From: Deltaproteobacteria bacterium GWA2_38_16
GTDB lineage: Bacteria > Bdellovibrionota > JACOXK01 > 2-02-FULL-40-11
DNA: 64,000 nucleotides
Assembly (NCBI GenBank): GCA_001797335.1
Contig: MGPE01000001.1
Coordinates: 101,775 to 165,774 of the forward strand
Direction of reading: 5' to 3'
Shown here in pieces: positions 51,164 through 59,945 of this stretch; position 1 is the stretch's first letter; the number at the start of each line of letters is the position of its first letter. The notes below the pieces were generated by a model. That model searched no databases and was not told the origin of the DNA. It worked only from the letters and a program-made list of their open reading frames with translations. The translations under genes and the position numbers were made by a program.

Positions 51164-53136
51164 GAGCATTTCATATAACCACAAGCCCGACAGAAGGTGC
51201 AACCCTCTTCATGCTCAAATGGAGTGTGGCATTCAGGACAAGTAAACTCTGAATCTTGAGAGGTTGCGGGTGTGGACTGAGATTTCCCTACATTGAGAGT
51301 AATTTGAATATTGCCCTGCTGATCTGGTTTTACAGTAAAGGTGGTTTCTTTGGCAGAAGTTAAAACCTGTGTTTCTGTTGAACGATCCCTAAAAACCGTA
51401 ATCCCTTTACATCTCAGTTCATAGGCCAAAAGATACGCTTTTCGAATATCATTAATCGTGGCTTCGTGTTTTAAGTTTACGGTTTTGGATACGGCACTAT
51501 CACTATATTTTTGAAAGAGTGCTTGCATTCGAATGTGCCACTCTGGGGAAATTTCATGGGCGGTGACACAGGATTCGGGATAAGTTTCAGGCAACTTTTC
51601 TCCTTCTAATACATGTCTTATAAATGATTTTGCAAAAATGGGTTCAATCCCACTGGAGCATCCTGCAATAATGCTTAAAGTTCCCGTGGGAGCAATGCTA
51701 GTGACCGTTGCATTTCTTAAAGGAGCCTTACCCTCTTTAAAATACGTAGACTCTTTAAAATTAGGGAAAGCCCCCCGCTCTTTGGCCAGTTCTTCAGAAG
51801 CTTCATGGGCTTTTTTATAGATAAAAGACATGAGCTCTTCTGAAAATTTTAAGGCTGCTTCACTATTGTAGGGGATATTCTTTTTAATAAGGACGTCGGC
51901 TAGCCCCATAATACCCAATCCAATTTTTCGATTGGCTCGGCTAATATCTTCAATTTTTTGTAATGGATAGTGATTAACCTCAATGACATTATCCAAGAAC
52001 CGCACCCCTAGTTTGGTAATTTCTTCAAGTCGATCCCAATCTACTTCCCCTCCCTTTAAAAATTTGTTGAGGTTAATGGATCCCAAATTACACGACTCAA
52101 AAGGTAAAAGAGGTTGCTCTCCACAGGGGTTTGTACTTTCGATAGGACCTAGGTGAGGAGTGGGATTATCTGAATTTACTCGGTCAATAAAAATAAGACC
52201 GGGATCTCCGGTTTTCCAAGCAGCTTTTACAATTTGATCAAAAAGAGATGTGGCTTTGAGCTCACCCCGCTTTACTGCTTCCATAAATTTTTCAGTAACG
52301 GCAACAGAAATATTAAAGTTAGTTAAACTTCCCGGAGTTTCTTTAGAGTGAATAAATTCGGAAATATCTGGGTGGTCGATATTTAAAATGGCCATGTTAG
52401 CACCGCGACGCGTGCCACCTTGTTTAATGGTATCGGTTATAGCATTAAAAATAGAAATAAAAGATAAAGGGCCACTAGAAACTCCTTGGGTGGATTGAAT
52501 AGGACTATGTTTGGGACGTAGTTTTGAGAAATTAAATCCTGTTCCTCCCCCAGACTTTTGAATAAGGGCCGTATTTTTTAATGTGTCAAAAATCGACTCC
52601 ATGGAATCTTCTATGGGAAGCACAAAACAAGCAGAGAGTTGCCCCAACTCTGTTCCTGCGTTCATGAGGGTTGGAGAATTGGGAAGAAATTCAAGTTGCG
52701 AGAGCATGTGATAAAACTTTTCTTCGATTTCATGATTGTCGGCAATGGCCCTAGCCACGCGTTCAAAAAGTTGCTCAGGAGTTTCAATAACCTCCCCTTT
52801 TTCATTTTTTTTAAGATAACGTTTTTCTAAAACAATCCTAGCGTTTTCGGTGAGCGTGACTTTGGGTTTAGAAGGAGCTTTTTTAATTTGGAAGTGATCA
52901 ATTTTAGAAGAAAGGAGGCGCTCTAAAAATTCCATTTGATTGGGACCTTTAAAGTGATCGAGTTCTTCTTCAAGTTGTTCGTAAAGGGCGTGCGCTTCAT
53001 TTAAATCAATTTCAATGCTTTTAATCAGATATTGAATAAATTTATCCCGATTCAGAGAGAACTTTGGACTGCGCTCTTTCGTGGATTCCCTATTCTTCTC
53101 TACAAAAGGTAAGGAGGTTTGAAATCCATACTTCAT
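51160..53136 (-). CDS. nrdJ: Adenosylcobalamin-dependent (class II) ribonucleotide reductase
   Basis: 658 residues. Reduces ribonucleoside di- or triphosphates using B12. Active-site [17 protein letters not shown] (NPCGEQ), LSACFVLP with the first redox Cys, [13 protein letters not shown], and [18 protein letters not shown]. The C-terminus has a zinc-ribbon-like [21 protein letters not shown] ending in CGYMKCS, whose Cys pair regenerates the active site. Independent of oxygen, so it allows growth with or without it; no class I or III gene is in this window. It needs cobalamin but no B12 riboswitch was recognisable upstream. Promoter at 53157-53184. Confidence 0.96.
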   Translation of the reverse strand: MKYGFQTSLPFVEKNRESTKERSPKFSLNRDKFIQYLIKSIEIDLNEAHALYEQLEEELDHFKGPNQMEFLERLLSSKIDHFQIKKAPSKPKVTLTENARIVLEKRYLKKNEKGEVIETPEQLFERVARAIADNHEIEEKFYHMLSQLEFLPNSPTLMNAGTELGQLSACFVLPIEDSMESIFDTLKNTALIQKSGGGTGFNFSKLRPKHSPIQSTQGVSSGPLSFISIFNAITDTIKQGGTRRGANMAILNIDHPDISEFIHSKETPGSLTNFNISVAVTEKFMEAVKRGELKATSLFDQIVKAAWKTGDPGLIFIDRVNSDNPTPHLGPIESTNPCGEQPLLPFESCNLGSINLNKFLKGGEVDWDRLEEITKLGVRFLDNVIEVNHYPLQKIEDISRANRKIGLGIMGLADVLIKKNIPYNSEAALKFSEELMSFIYKKAHEASEELAKERGAFPNFKESTYFKEGKAPLRNATVTSIAPTGTLSIIAGCSSGIEPIFAKSFIRHVLEGEKLPETYPESCVTAHEISPEWHIRMQALFQKYSDSAVSKTVNLKHEATINDIRKAYLLAYELRCKGITVFRDRSTETQVLTSAKETTFTVKPDQQGNIQITLNVGKSQSTPATSQDSEFTCPECHTPFEHEEGCTFCRACGYMKCS

Positions 53137-53156
53137 ATAATACGCCTCTAAGCCTA

Positions 53157-53184
53157 ACTATAGTCCTCCTGAAAAAAACGTCAA
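53157..53184 (-). promoter_or_regulatory. Sigma-70 type promoter of the nrdJ operon
   Basis: Minus strand TTGACG (53184-53179) and TATAGT (53162-53157), spacing 16. The leader would be about 14 nt and carries GAGG before the ATG at 53136. The hairpin at 53186 touches the -35 box. Confidence 0.6.
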
Positions 53185-53185
53185 C

Positions 53186-53211
53186 CCCTTAATAACAAAG
53201 GGGTTTTTATG
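53186..53211 (+). terminator. Terminator-like hairpin upstream of nrdJ
   Basis: CCCCTT / AAGGGG around a short AT loop, followed on the plus strand by TTTTT. In the plus direction it is a small terminator although no plus-strand gene precedes it; it may block antisense transcription, or serve as an operator next to the nrdJ -35 box. Confidence 0.5.
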
Positions 53212-53540
53212 TGTTGTATAAAAAATAGTCAAATATCGAAGGTTTTTGGTTTTAAGGCTTAACCCATTGATTTTTAAGGCTATTTTAGGTGTGCATCTCA
53301 AGGTGAATTTGAGCTATGTCCAGATCCTGATCATTTGGGCAGATTAAAAAGAAAAAGAATGAATGCTCACAACCCGGTGATTTTATTACAAGAATAAAGT
53401 TTTTATTCCTCATGGCATGGCCCTTGCTTTATTTAAGAGTAAAGGTGTTGGGACGATTAGAAAACGATTAAAATAATTAGGTATCGAAAGCTCGAGTTAA
53501 AAGTTTATTTTAAATTTTGGTTTAGATTTTGGAGGTAGTT
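53212..53540. other. Intergenic region with a relic reading frame and the sigma-54 promoter
   Basis: AT-rich. It contains a start-less open stretch at 53281-53397 whose translation looks protein-like (CASQGEFELCPDPDH, then LGRLKRKRMNAHNPVILLQE, stop). This may be the tail of a decayed gene. The sigma-54 type promoter lies at 53413-53428 and a ribosome site (GGAGG) just before the gene at 53541. Otherwise nothing recognised. Confidence 0.45.
53413..53428 (+). promoter_or_regulatory. Sigma-54 (RpoN) type promoter
   Basis: TGGCATGGCCCTTGCT: GG at 53414-53415 and GC at 53426-53427 are separated by exactly 10 bases, matching the -24/-12 consensus TGGCAC-N5-TTGCW with a single mismatch (T for C). 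It lies about 113 bases upstream of the first coiled-coil gene. Transcription should need an enhancer-binding activator; none is in the window. Confidence 0.65.
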
Positions 53541-54884
53541 ATGTTGATGAAACTGAAGCTCACGTTCAATCCGGTAGTGATTAAAAAAATAATTATAATT
53601 TTATTGGCCATATTGATTGCATCAATTACGACCAGTTTTTCTTTTAATCTCAAGAAAGCATATGGTGGAACTCCTGAGGATATTTTGGTGAAAGAGTTAA
53701 TGGACAAAAAAGCTGAATTAGAAAAACTAAGTGCAAAACTTTCTGAATTTATTGAAAGAAGTAAAACAGCTACCCCTTCTGCAGACGATATGAGTGTTTT
53801 AGTAGCTGAGCTTAAAAGATTTCAATCTTTGTATCCTTCTAGAGCATTAGATGGACTTATTGAAGTTCTATCAGATAGAAAAGATACTTTTGATAGTGCA
53901 CTAAAAAGTGTTTTAGTAAATTATTTAGGTACTTTAATTGAAGATACTACAGAGCTTGATAAAAAAATTAAGTCCTATGGTGGAAATACGGCTAAAAAGC
54001 CTTGTGATCCCACAGATCCTAATTCCCCTTGTGCATTAAAGTCAGACCTTCTTGAACAAATTGCTGCGTTACAAAAAGTATTAGAAGCTAAGAATCAAGA
54101 AACCACTTCTTTAAAAGAAGCAGTGAGTGAGCTTAAAAAAGGCAATAAAGACTTGACAGAAAAAATGGGGAAAATAGAAAAAGACATGTTTGAAACTATT
54201 GTTCAGCTTCAAACTCAAATTACCCTTTCTTCGAGCTCTCCAGAGCAGATTGTAACTCAGTATCACGAACTTTCTAAAAAGTTCATGGGGCTCTTTCAAC
54301 TGGTTCGATCCATTAAAGTTTCTATTGGTCAGATGGATGAAAGAATTGAAGACATTAAAGAAGAGCTTACTAAAACAGACTTGTCTTCAGAAAAACGAGA
54401 AAAGCTAGAAAAAGAATTAAAATCACTGACAGCAGATCGAGATAAAGCTCAAAAAACATTTGATCAACTTGAAAAATCTTTTGCCATGCAAAAGTCAATG
54501 ATTACCGCGTTTAGAGCTCATATGGAACAAAACCAAATTGACCCTCAACTTTCGGGTCAGGGCAGAGGCGTTAGAGTAATAGGGCCTGATGGACAAGTTG
54601 TCATGCAACAACCTCCTGTGGCCACACAGCCTCAAGGCCAGAATCAAGGTCAAATGACCCAAGATGAATTCATTCGAAATATTGTCATGCAACAAGTGTT
54701 TGGAATTCAGCGATCTGTGAATAACTTTAACCAAGGGATTTCTGCCAATATGCCTCCTGCCCAAGTGCAACCCGCACCGGGAGCTAATCCTAATCGGCAG
54801 GCAGGCAATCGAGGCAGTAGCTCAATTTCAGCCGGTTCTAATGTACCCAGAGGCAATAGCCTGATGGATTTAATCCAATTTTAA
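53541..54884 (+). CDS. Exported coiled-coil protein, first of three
   Basis: 447 residues from ATG 53541, with GGAGG 5 bases upstream. N-terminal signal/anchor (IKKIIIILLAILIASITTSFSF) and a possible cleavage near KAYG-G. Then long coiled coils (about 45-110, 165-240 and 255-310: KSLTADRDKAQKTFDQLEKS). About residues 150-165 is a Pro/Cys turn (CDPTDPNSPCAL) with a possible disulfide. The C-terminal 110 residues are Gln/Pro/Asn/Ser-rich and unstructured (PAQVQPAPGANPNRQAGNRG). Similar N-terminal layout to the next gene (both have KAYG). Function unknown; probably an extracellular or periplasmic scaffold. First gene after the sigma-54 promoter. Confidence 0.7.
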   Translation: MLMKLKLTFNPVVIKKIIIILLAILIASITTSFSFNLKKAYGGTPEDILVKELMDKKAELEKLSAKLSEFIERSKTATPSADDMSVLVAELKRFQSLYPSRALDGLIEVLSDRKDTFDSALKSVLVNYLGTLIEDTTELDKKIKSYGGNTAKKPCDPTDPNSPCALKSDLLEQIAALQKVLEAKNQETTSLKEAVSELKKGNKDLTEKMGKIEKDMFETIVQLQTQITLSSSSPEQIVTQYHELSKKFMGLFQLVRSIKVSIGQMDERIEDIKEELTKTDLSSEKREKLEKELKSLTADRDKAQKTFDQLEKSFAMQKSMITAFRAHMEQNQIDPQLSGQGRGVRVIGPDGQVVMQQPPVATQPQGQNQGQMTQDEFIRNIVMQQVFGIQRSVNNFNQGISANMPPAQVQPAPGANPNRQAGNRGSSSISAGSNVPRGNSLMDLIQF

Positions 54885-54930
54885 TGTGGAGATGGAAATG
54901 ACAGATGAGAAAATGGAAAGGGAGAAGACA

Positions 54931-56238
54931 ATGAAAACGATGGTTATAAAAATGGTAGTGGTGATGGTAATTTTTGGTGGGGCATTTACCCTCAAGAATT
55001 TCACAAATTTTGTCGATAAGGCATATGGTGATGGAGAAGCTCCTACAATCGATAGAGCGGCACTTGTAGATGAAGCTGTTCAGTTGATTGGGAAGGTACA
55101 AGAGTATGAGAGACAACGAGGTGCTTTAGATGCCATTATTGCTCGCACCAATATTTCTCATAGTACAAGAGGATTAACGATGAAAGAAAAACATGAGCTT
55201 ATTAAAAGTAATGCTCAAGTACTTTTAGATAAAATTGAAGCTTTTATGAGGAAAGTTCATGATGCTCATATGGTAGAAATAGAAGCAACGTTGCGTTCAA
55301 AAAAGGAGAGCTTAACAGGGGATCTCCGAGGGCAAGATGAACTTATTGAAAAAGCATTAAAAGAATTATTAACAGAATGGGCCAGTGCTGCCGATGAAAG
55401 TACATGCCCGGATCCAGGTGCGGTAACTCCAGAGCCTAAGAAACCCGTGGTTACTGAAGCAGATGATGCGGATAAATATATTGAAGCTGCTCTGTGGGAA
55501 GAGGTTTTAGAAAACTTAGAACCCGATTTTTCTGCCGAACTGAGCCGAGAAGAACTTAAAGAATTAAAAACAGATATCACTAAAGCTGTGGCTGAGTTTG
55601 TGGAAACCTATGTTGCTCAATATCAAGCACGCATTGATAGTCCCTTTGCGTTTATTGATAGCCGCGATGAGAAAGATCAAAGGCTTTACTATAATCCAGA
55701 TAGACAGCTTCGAAAAGTTGCTCGAAAAATTAAAGAGTTAGAAGCCGCTCTTAAAGTCGAAGGGTTAAGTACAACCGATGCCAATAAATTACGACTTGAA
55801 CTCTTTACAGCTAAGCAACTCAAATCTTACTTTGAAAAATATATTCGAGGAGTCAATACCCATACTTCGGGAGAAGAAGATGCTTCTGTTCCTTCCGGCG
55901 GTGGGATTGACCAAGAAACCATGGCCATGCTCATGCTCTTAAATAGCCAAGGGATGTTATCTCAAGAAGAAATGCAGATGCTTCTTATGGGCGGTGGAGC
56001 AGGAAGTTCTTCTAAACCTAAAACAGGGTTTGGAATTAAACTGGGGAGCACCCCCTGGGGTGGAGTAGACGTTGGGTTTGATTATAATAATCAAGATTAT
56101 GGAATGAGTATGGGCGGAACTTTTGGAAATGAATATCGTGGATTTCCAGGAATGCCTGGTGGAATGCCCGGAATGATGGGGCCTGGATTTAATCCAGCAG
56201 ATCCCTACTCAGATCCAAGTATGTGGTTTAGACGGTAA
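54931..56238 (+). CDS. Exported coiled-coil protein with Gly/Met-rich tail, second of three
   Basis: 435 residues from ATG 54931 (AAGGGAG 6 bases upstream; GTG 54886 or ATG 54898 would add a charged, unlikely N-terminus). Signal-type helix MKTMVIKMVVVMVIFGGAF, then KAYG-D. The body is helical with coiled coils (about 40-110 and 200-300), then a low-complexity C-terminus (about 320-435) rich in Gly, Met, Pro: EEMQMLLMGGGAGSS and FPGMPGGMPGMMGPG, with GFDYNNQDYGMSMGG in between. The gene starts 46 bases after the preceding stop. It is probably co-transcribed. No family known to me. Confidence 0.7.
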   Translation: MKTMVIKMVVVMVIFGGAFTLKNFTNFVDKAYGDGEAPTIDRAALVDEAVQLIGKVQEYERQRGALDAIIARTNISHSTRGLTMKEKHELIKSNAQVLLDKIEAFMRKVHDAHMVEIEATLRSKKESLTGDLRGQDELIEKALKELLTEWASAADESTCPDPGAVTPEPKKPVVTEADDADKYIEAALWEEVLENLEPDFSAELSREELKELKTDITKAVAEFVETYVAQYQARIDSPFAFIDSRDEKDQRLYYNPDRQLRKVARKIKELEAALKVEGLSTTDANKLRLELFTAKQLKSYFEKYIRGVNTHTSGEEDASVPSGGGIDQETMAMLMLLNSQGMLSQEEMQMLLMGGGAGSSSKPKTGFGIKLGSTPWGGVDVGFDYNNQDYGMSMGGTFGNEYRGFPGMPGGMPGMMGPGFNPADPYSDPSMWFRR

Positions 56239-56251
56239 GTAAAGATTTAGA

Positions 56252-56298
56252 GTGTTTGGGGCCTTTTCGCTCTGGCCTTCGGAAAAGGTCTCAAACAT
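56252..56298. other. Long imperfect hairpin between the second and third coiled-coil genes
   Basis: GTGTTTGGGGCCTTTTC (56252-56268) pairs with GGAAAAGGTCTCAAACAT (56281-56298) with few mismatches. No T-run follows. It could be a terminator variant, an mRNA stabiliser, or a site limiting expression of the downstream gene, which has its own promoter at 56391. Confidence 0.55.
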
Positions 56299-56390
56299 TC
56301 TAGTAGTAGTTCAAGCTCAAGTTCACGTTGGAAGTGCGTTTTTGGTAGTAACTTGAATCTCGTGCCGAAGACTGTAATTTAGAAAAAGTA

Positions 56391-56407
56391 TGGTATAATT
56401 AAAGGAG
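56391..56407 (+). promoter_or_regulatory. Extended -10 promoter and ribosome site of the third coiled-coil gene
   Basis: TGG-TATAAT at 56391-56399, then AAAGGAG at 56401-56407 and the ATG at 56418. No clear -35 was found. It suggests that the third gene can be expressed without the sigma-54 promoter. Confidence 0.5.
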
Positions 56408-56417
56408 TTATATCCTT

Positions 56418-59400
56418 ATGAAGAACGTATTATGTAAGTCTGCCTGGGTGTATGTTTTTGTATTTACTCTGTGTATTAGCTTATCTTCTGTTAAAGGAGA
56501 GGAGCCAACAGCTCCTCCCAGGCCTGGCGATCCTACCTTCATAGGACCAACTCAGACAGATCCAGCGCCTGCAACACCTGCTCCTGCACCTGCTGGTGCG
56601 ACAATAAATCTACCACCCGGATCGACAGTTACAGTGACTGTTCCTGGGGGACAACCAGCTCAGCCACCAACTCAACCACCCGTTCAAACACCTGCACCCG
56701 AACCCCCTGCTCCTGCAGCAACTCCAGCGCCCACACCACCTGAAGTTACTCACTATCAGGTCCCTCGCTCAGGGTTTAATTCAGCTACCGAAGGCACACT
56801 CCTTCACCAACAGAATGCTTCGAGAAGACGTATTTATGATTTAAGAATAACCTTAGGGACATTACAACAAGAACTGATGAAACGAAGACATGATGCTCAA
56901 CGTCTTCCCAAAGGAAGTTCTGCACAAAAAGCCGCAGAAATTGCAGCCCAAAAAGCACAAGAACAAGTTGCCTTGACCAAAAAGGAATTACAACAAACTC
57001 AACAAAATTTTTCTAACCAACGCCAACAGCTTGCTCAATTAGGAAAAAGAGCTCCGGCCATTGCACAAGATGCAGAAAGAATAAATGTCATTAATCGAGA
57101 TCAAGTCGTGGGAAATATGATTGCCCGCATTCCACCAGGAAGTAATGGTGTGGGTGCCTTAAAAGCCGGTGAGTTACCCCAGGATATAAGTGAAGTACAA
57201 GAAGCATTTAATGAAGATCAGGCAGATATAACTGCCCTTCGAGATGCTTCTGGAACCCTAGCCTATCTTTCTCAATTAGATCCCAGTCAGTTAGAAAATA
57301 ATATAGATCTCATTAATAACGCCTTACGGGGAGTTCCTGAATTTGATACGGAGTTAAGGGCTTCTTTAACCTCTCTTAAAAATATTGCTGAACAAAGAAA
57401 AGAATCTAATCAGAGAGAAAGGCGAGAGGTTAAACCCTTGGAACATTTTGTAGAGATGGATACGCGCTCTATTTTAAGATTGAGCAAAGAAGATTTAGCT
57501 AAATATTTAAGAAGGGCTGGCAAAGATGATACTTCTATTGAAGTAACTTTGTCAGAATTGGAGAGTGGAGGTTTTTGGTCAGATGTATCAGGAGATTATA
57601 GTCGTCGTACAAAAGCTGCAGAGCAATTAAGACAAGATGTGGGCGGAGAATTAAATCAACGAAAACGAAGAATGAGAGAGGAAAAAGCAGCACAGGATTC
57701 CCAGTTTAATCGCAATTTAGGAGAAAGTTTTACAATGGCCAATGCAGAGACAGAAGCTATTCAAGCGAATATCTCCCAAAGCTTAAATGAAATACGACAA
57801 GAAATCGCTAATCAACAACAAATCCTAAATAATACTAAAGATGACGAGGTAGCTACTGCAGCCAGTCATCAATTGGAAATATTAAGAGGAAGAGAAGGGC
57901 CATTGATGGTGGCGCTACAGGCGGCATCCGATCGGCCAGATGAAAGACTTTTAGCAAATAATGGATATGTAGAGGGAGAACCGCCGGTGAATAATCGTAT
58001 TGCTCAAGTGGATGCCGAAGAAGATATTTTAGCAGGAACCCAAAAAATGAAAGCAGCGGGAGAATCCCAAGAAGCCATTGAACGATGGCAAGAGGGGATG
58101 CGTATTGCCACAGCCCCGGAGGCGGAGGATGCGGGAAGTTGTTTTTGGAGCAATCTTGGAGGGGGTGTTGCAAATGTATTATGGCGTCATGAATGGAGTG
58201 TAACTGGTATTCTTGGAAAGGGTGTTGGGTTATTTGGAAAAGGAGTTGGGTTGATAGGAGATGTGTTTGGAGGAATTGGAAGTTTCTTTACCACACCGGT
58301 AAAACAAGGACTTTTTGCCACATTTTCAGCATTGGCCCAATATCAATATACCCAAAAAGGAAGCCAAAACGAAAACACCCAAATTTATCGAGGGTTGGCC
58401 ACGGCCTTAGGACTCAATATGGCGGTTCAAGGTGAAATGCCTGCCGGTATGGAAAAATTTGTAGATCCCCTAGAGCCTTTTAAAAGAGATCCCCTGGCCA
58501 TGCAAGATATGATTGCGGGACAAGATCGCATTTTGTCTGAAGTCTTAACGATTGGTGGAAATCCATCCGCTCCGGGAGGATATCCTTATGGAACCAGCGA
58601 CAGACTTCAATCTGTTCTTCAAGGAGCCGGTCCTGGCTCTCCGAGATTTCCAGCATCGGCGAGTTCTGGTTTTCCAGGAGTGTTTGATCCCAATTTTCAA
58701 AATTTTTCTGGCCAAGCTTATAATGGATTTCCTCCTCAAGCCAATATTCCTGTCGGAGGGGCTTATTTAAATCCACAAGCCGGTTCTCAAAGTCCCTTTT
58801 ATTCAGGCAGTGGCCTTGCGTCGGTTACGCGGACTACGGCTAAGCCTTCTTTAGCTAAGCAAGGACTAGCAGGATTGGTGGCAGCAACGGCGGTTGAAAG
58901 AAGTGGTGTCCAAAATTATCGTCAGCAATTAGAAGATGTGAATCCTCCTGATAATTCCATGGTGAGTATCGTCGGAGAAGTGGATCGACTGGCCGCGCGT
59001 AATCGAGAATTAAGAAATCGAGGACTCACTCTTTCTCAAATAGAAGAACAACAAAATGCAAGTTACATTAATAACACAATTGTTCGTCAGCAAGCCAGAA
59101 TTGCAGAACAGATTCAAAAGCTATCAAATATTAATATGCGCATTTGGGAAAAATCCCAGGAATTTAGAAAGCATGATATTCAAATTCAAAGAGATGACGA
59201 TGGGCTCATGATTGGTTCAAGGCGAGACTGGTCTCAAAATATGGAAGCCAGAAATGCATCTTTGATTGAACTCACCAAACTTCGGGATGAAAGAGCAGCA
59301 GCCTTAGAAGCCATTGCCTTTATTCGAGCTAATCCCATGCTTTTTGAACGGATGCTGGCCCAGCAACCCCAAGTTCCACAGCCTAAAAATAATCCTCAGC

Positions 59401-59945
59401 AACCTCAAGAACTAACCCCTTTTGGTTTTCTGATGATTCGACCCCTCTGGGCGGCTGAAGAACTAAACGTAACACTGGCCTTAGATCCAAATTGGAAAGC
59501 CATGGTTCAAGAAGAAAAACAGTTGGTTCAAAAAGAATTGGCTGAGAATCAGAAAAAATTAGAAGCCTTAAAGCCAGAGCTTAAAAAATTAGTAGAGCTC
59601 GATCCCAGAGGCGTTCATGAAATTAATGTGCCGATTCTCCAGAATGAAGAACTCAATATGAAAGCCATTGCCCTTCAGGCGCATCAAAATTTAGAAAAAC
59701 TTAAAAAAGCTGAAGGTAAGATAAAAGACGATACAACAATCAGCGTTCAAGAAAAAGAAGAAACATTGGCGCATATTAAAGAGTATCGTTTTATATTGAC
59801 AGATCTTCTAAAAGAGTCCAAACAATGTGCGAATGAATTGGCTCAAGTTGAAAGATTGCAACGACAAAAACGAGAACAATTTGAAATATTTCATCATTTT
59901 AGAGAAATTGGACAAAAACGGTTAGAAGAATTTTCCTCTTTATGA
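56418..59945 (+). CDS. Large exported coiled-coil protein with proline-rich linker and glycine-zipper segment, third of three
   Basis: 1175 residues. Signal peptide (about 1-27, YVFVFTLCISLSSVKG-EE). Residues 30-115 are a Pro/Ala/Thr-rich linker. Coiled coils at about 130-230, 270-340, 430-530, 820-900 and 1030-1170. Around residues 590-630 (bases 58198-58300) is a hydrophobic, glycine-spaced stretch (VTGILGKGVGLFGKGVGLIG) with two tandem GKGVGL units, suited to packing in membranes. The region 700-800 is Gly/Pro/Phe-rich with low complexity. Only two or three Cys. No recognised family. It overlaps ilvA by 4 bases. Confidence 0.7.
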   Translation: MKNVLCKSAWVYVFVFTLCISLSSVKGEEPTAPPRPGDPTFIGPTQTDPAPATPAPAPAGATINLPPGSTVTVTVPGGQPAQPPTQPPVQTPAPEPPAPAATPAPTPPEVTHYQVPRSGFNSATEGTLLHQQNASRRRIYDLRITLGTLQQELMKRRHDAQRLPKGSSAQKAAEIAAQKAQEQVALTKKELQQTQQNFSNQRQQLAQLGKRAPAIAQDAERINVINRDQVVGNMIARIPPGSNGVGALKAGELPQDISEVQEAFNEDQADITALRDASGTLAYLSQLDPSQLENNIDLINNALRGVPEFDTELRASLTSLKNIAEQRKESNQRERREVKPLEHFVEMDTRSILRLSKEDLAKYLRRAGKDDTSIEVTLSELESGGFWSDVSGDYSRRTKAAEQLRQDVGGELNQRKRRMREEKAAQDSQFNRNLGESFTMANAETEAIQANISQSLNEIRQEIANQQQILNNTKDDEVATAASHQLEILRGREGPLMVALQAASDRPDERLLANNGYVEGEPPVNNRIAQVDAEEDILAGTQKMKAAGESQEAIERWQEGMRIATAPEAEDAGSCFWSNLGGGVANVLWRHEWSVTGILGKGVGLFGKGVGLIGDVFGGIGSFFTTPVKQGLFATFSALAQYQYTQKGSQNENTQIYRGLATALGLNMAVQGEMPAGMEKFVDPLEPFKRDPLAMQDMIAGQDRILSEVLTIGGNPSAPGGYPYGTSDRLQSVLQGAGPGSPRFPASASSGFPGVFDPNFQNFSGQAYNGFPPQANIPVGGAYLNPQAGSQSPFYSGSGLASVTRTTAKPSLAKQGLAGLVAATAVERSGVQNYRQQLEDVNPPDNSMVSIVGEVDRLAARNRELRNRGLTLSQIEEQQNASYINNTIVRQQARIAEQIQKLSNINMRIWEKSQEFRKHDIQIQRDDDGLMIGSRRDWSQNMEARNASLIELTKLRDERAAALEAIAFIRANPMLFERMLAQQPQVPQPKNNPQQPQELTPFGFLMIRPLWAAEELNVTLALDPNWKAMVQEEKQLVQKELAENQKKLEALKPELKKLVELDPRGVHEINVPILQNEELNMKAIALQAHQNLEKLKKAEGKIKDDTTISVQEKEETLAHIKEYRFILTDLLKESKQCANELAQVERLQRQKREQFEIFHHFREIGQKRLEEFSSL

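Noticed and set aside
53137..53540. Cobalamin riboswitch upstream of the B12-dependent nrdJ
   Set aside because: The nrdJ leader is too short (about 14 nt) and no B12-box-like sequence was seen.
55266..55580. 104-residue minus-strand frame within the second coiled-coil gene
   Set aside because: Ser-rich shadow of an acidic coiled coil; no ribosome site or motif.
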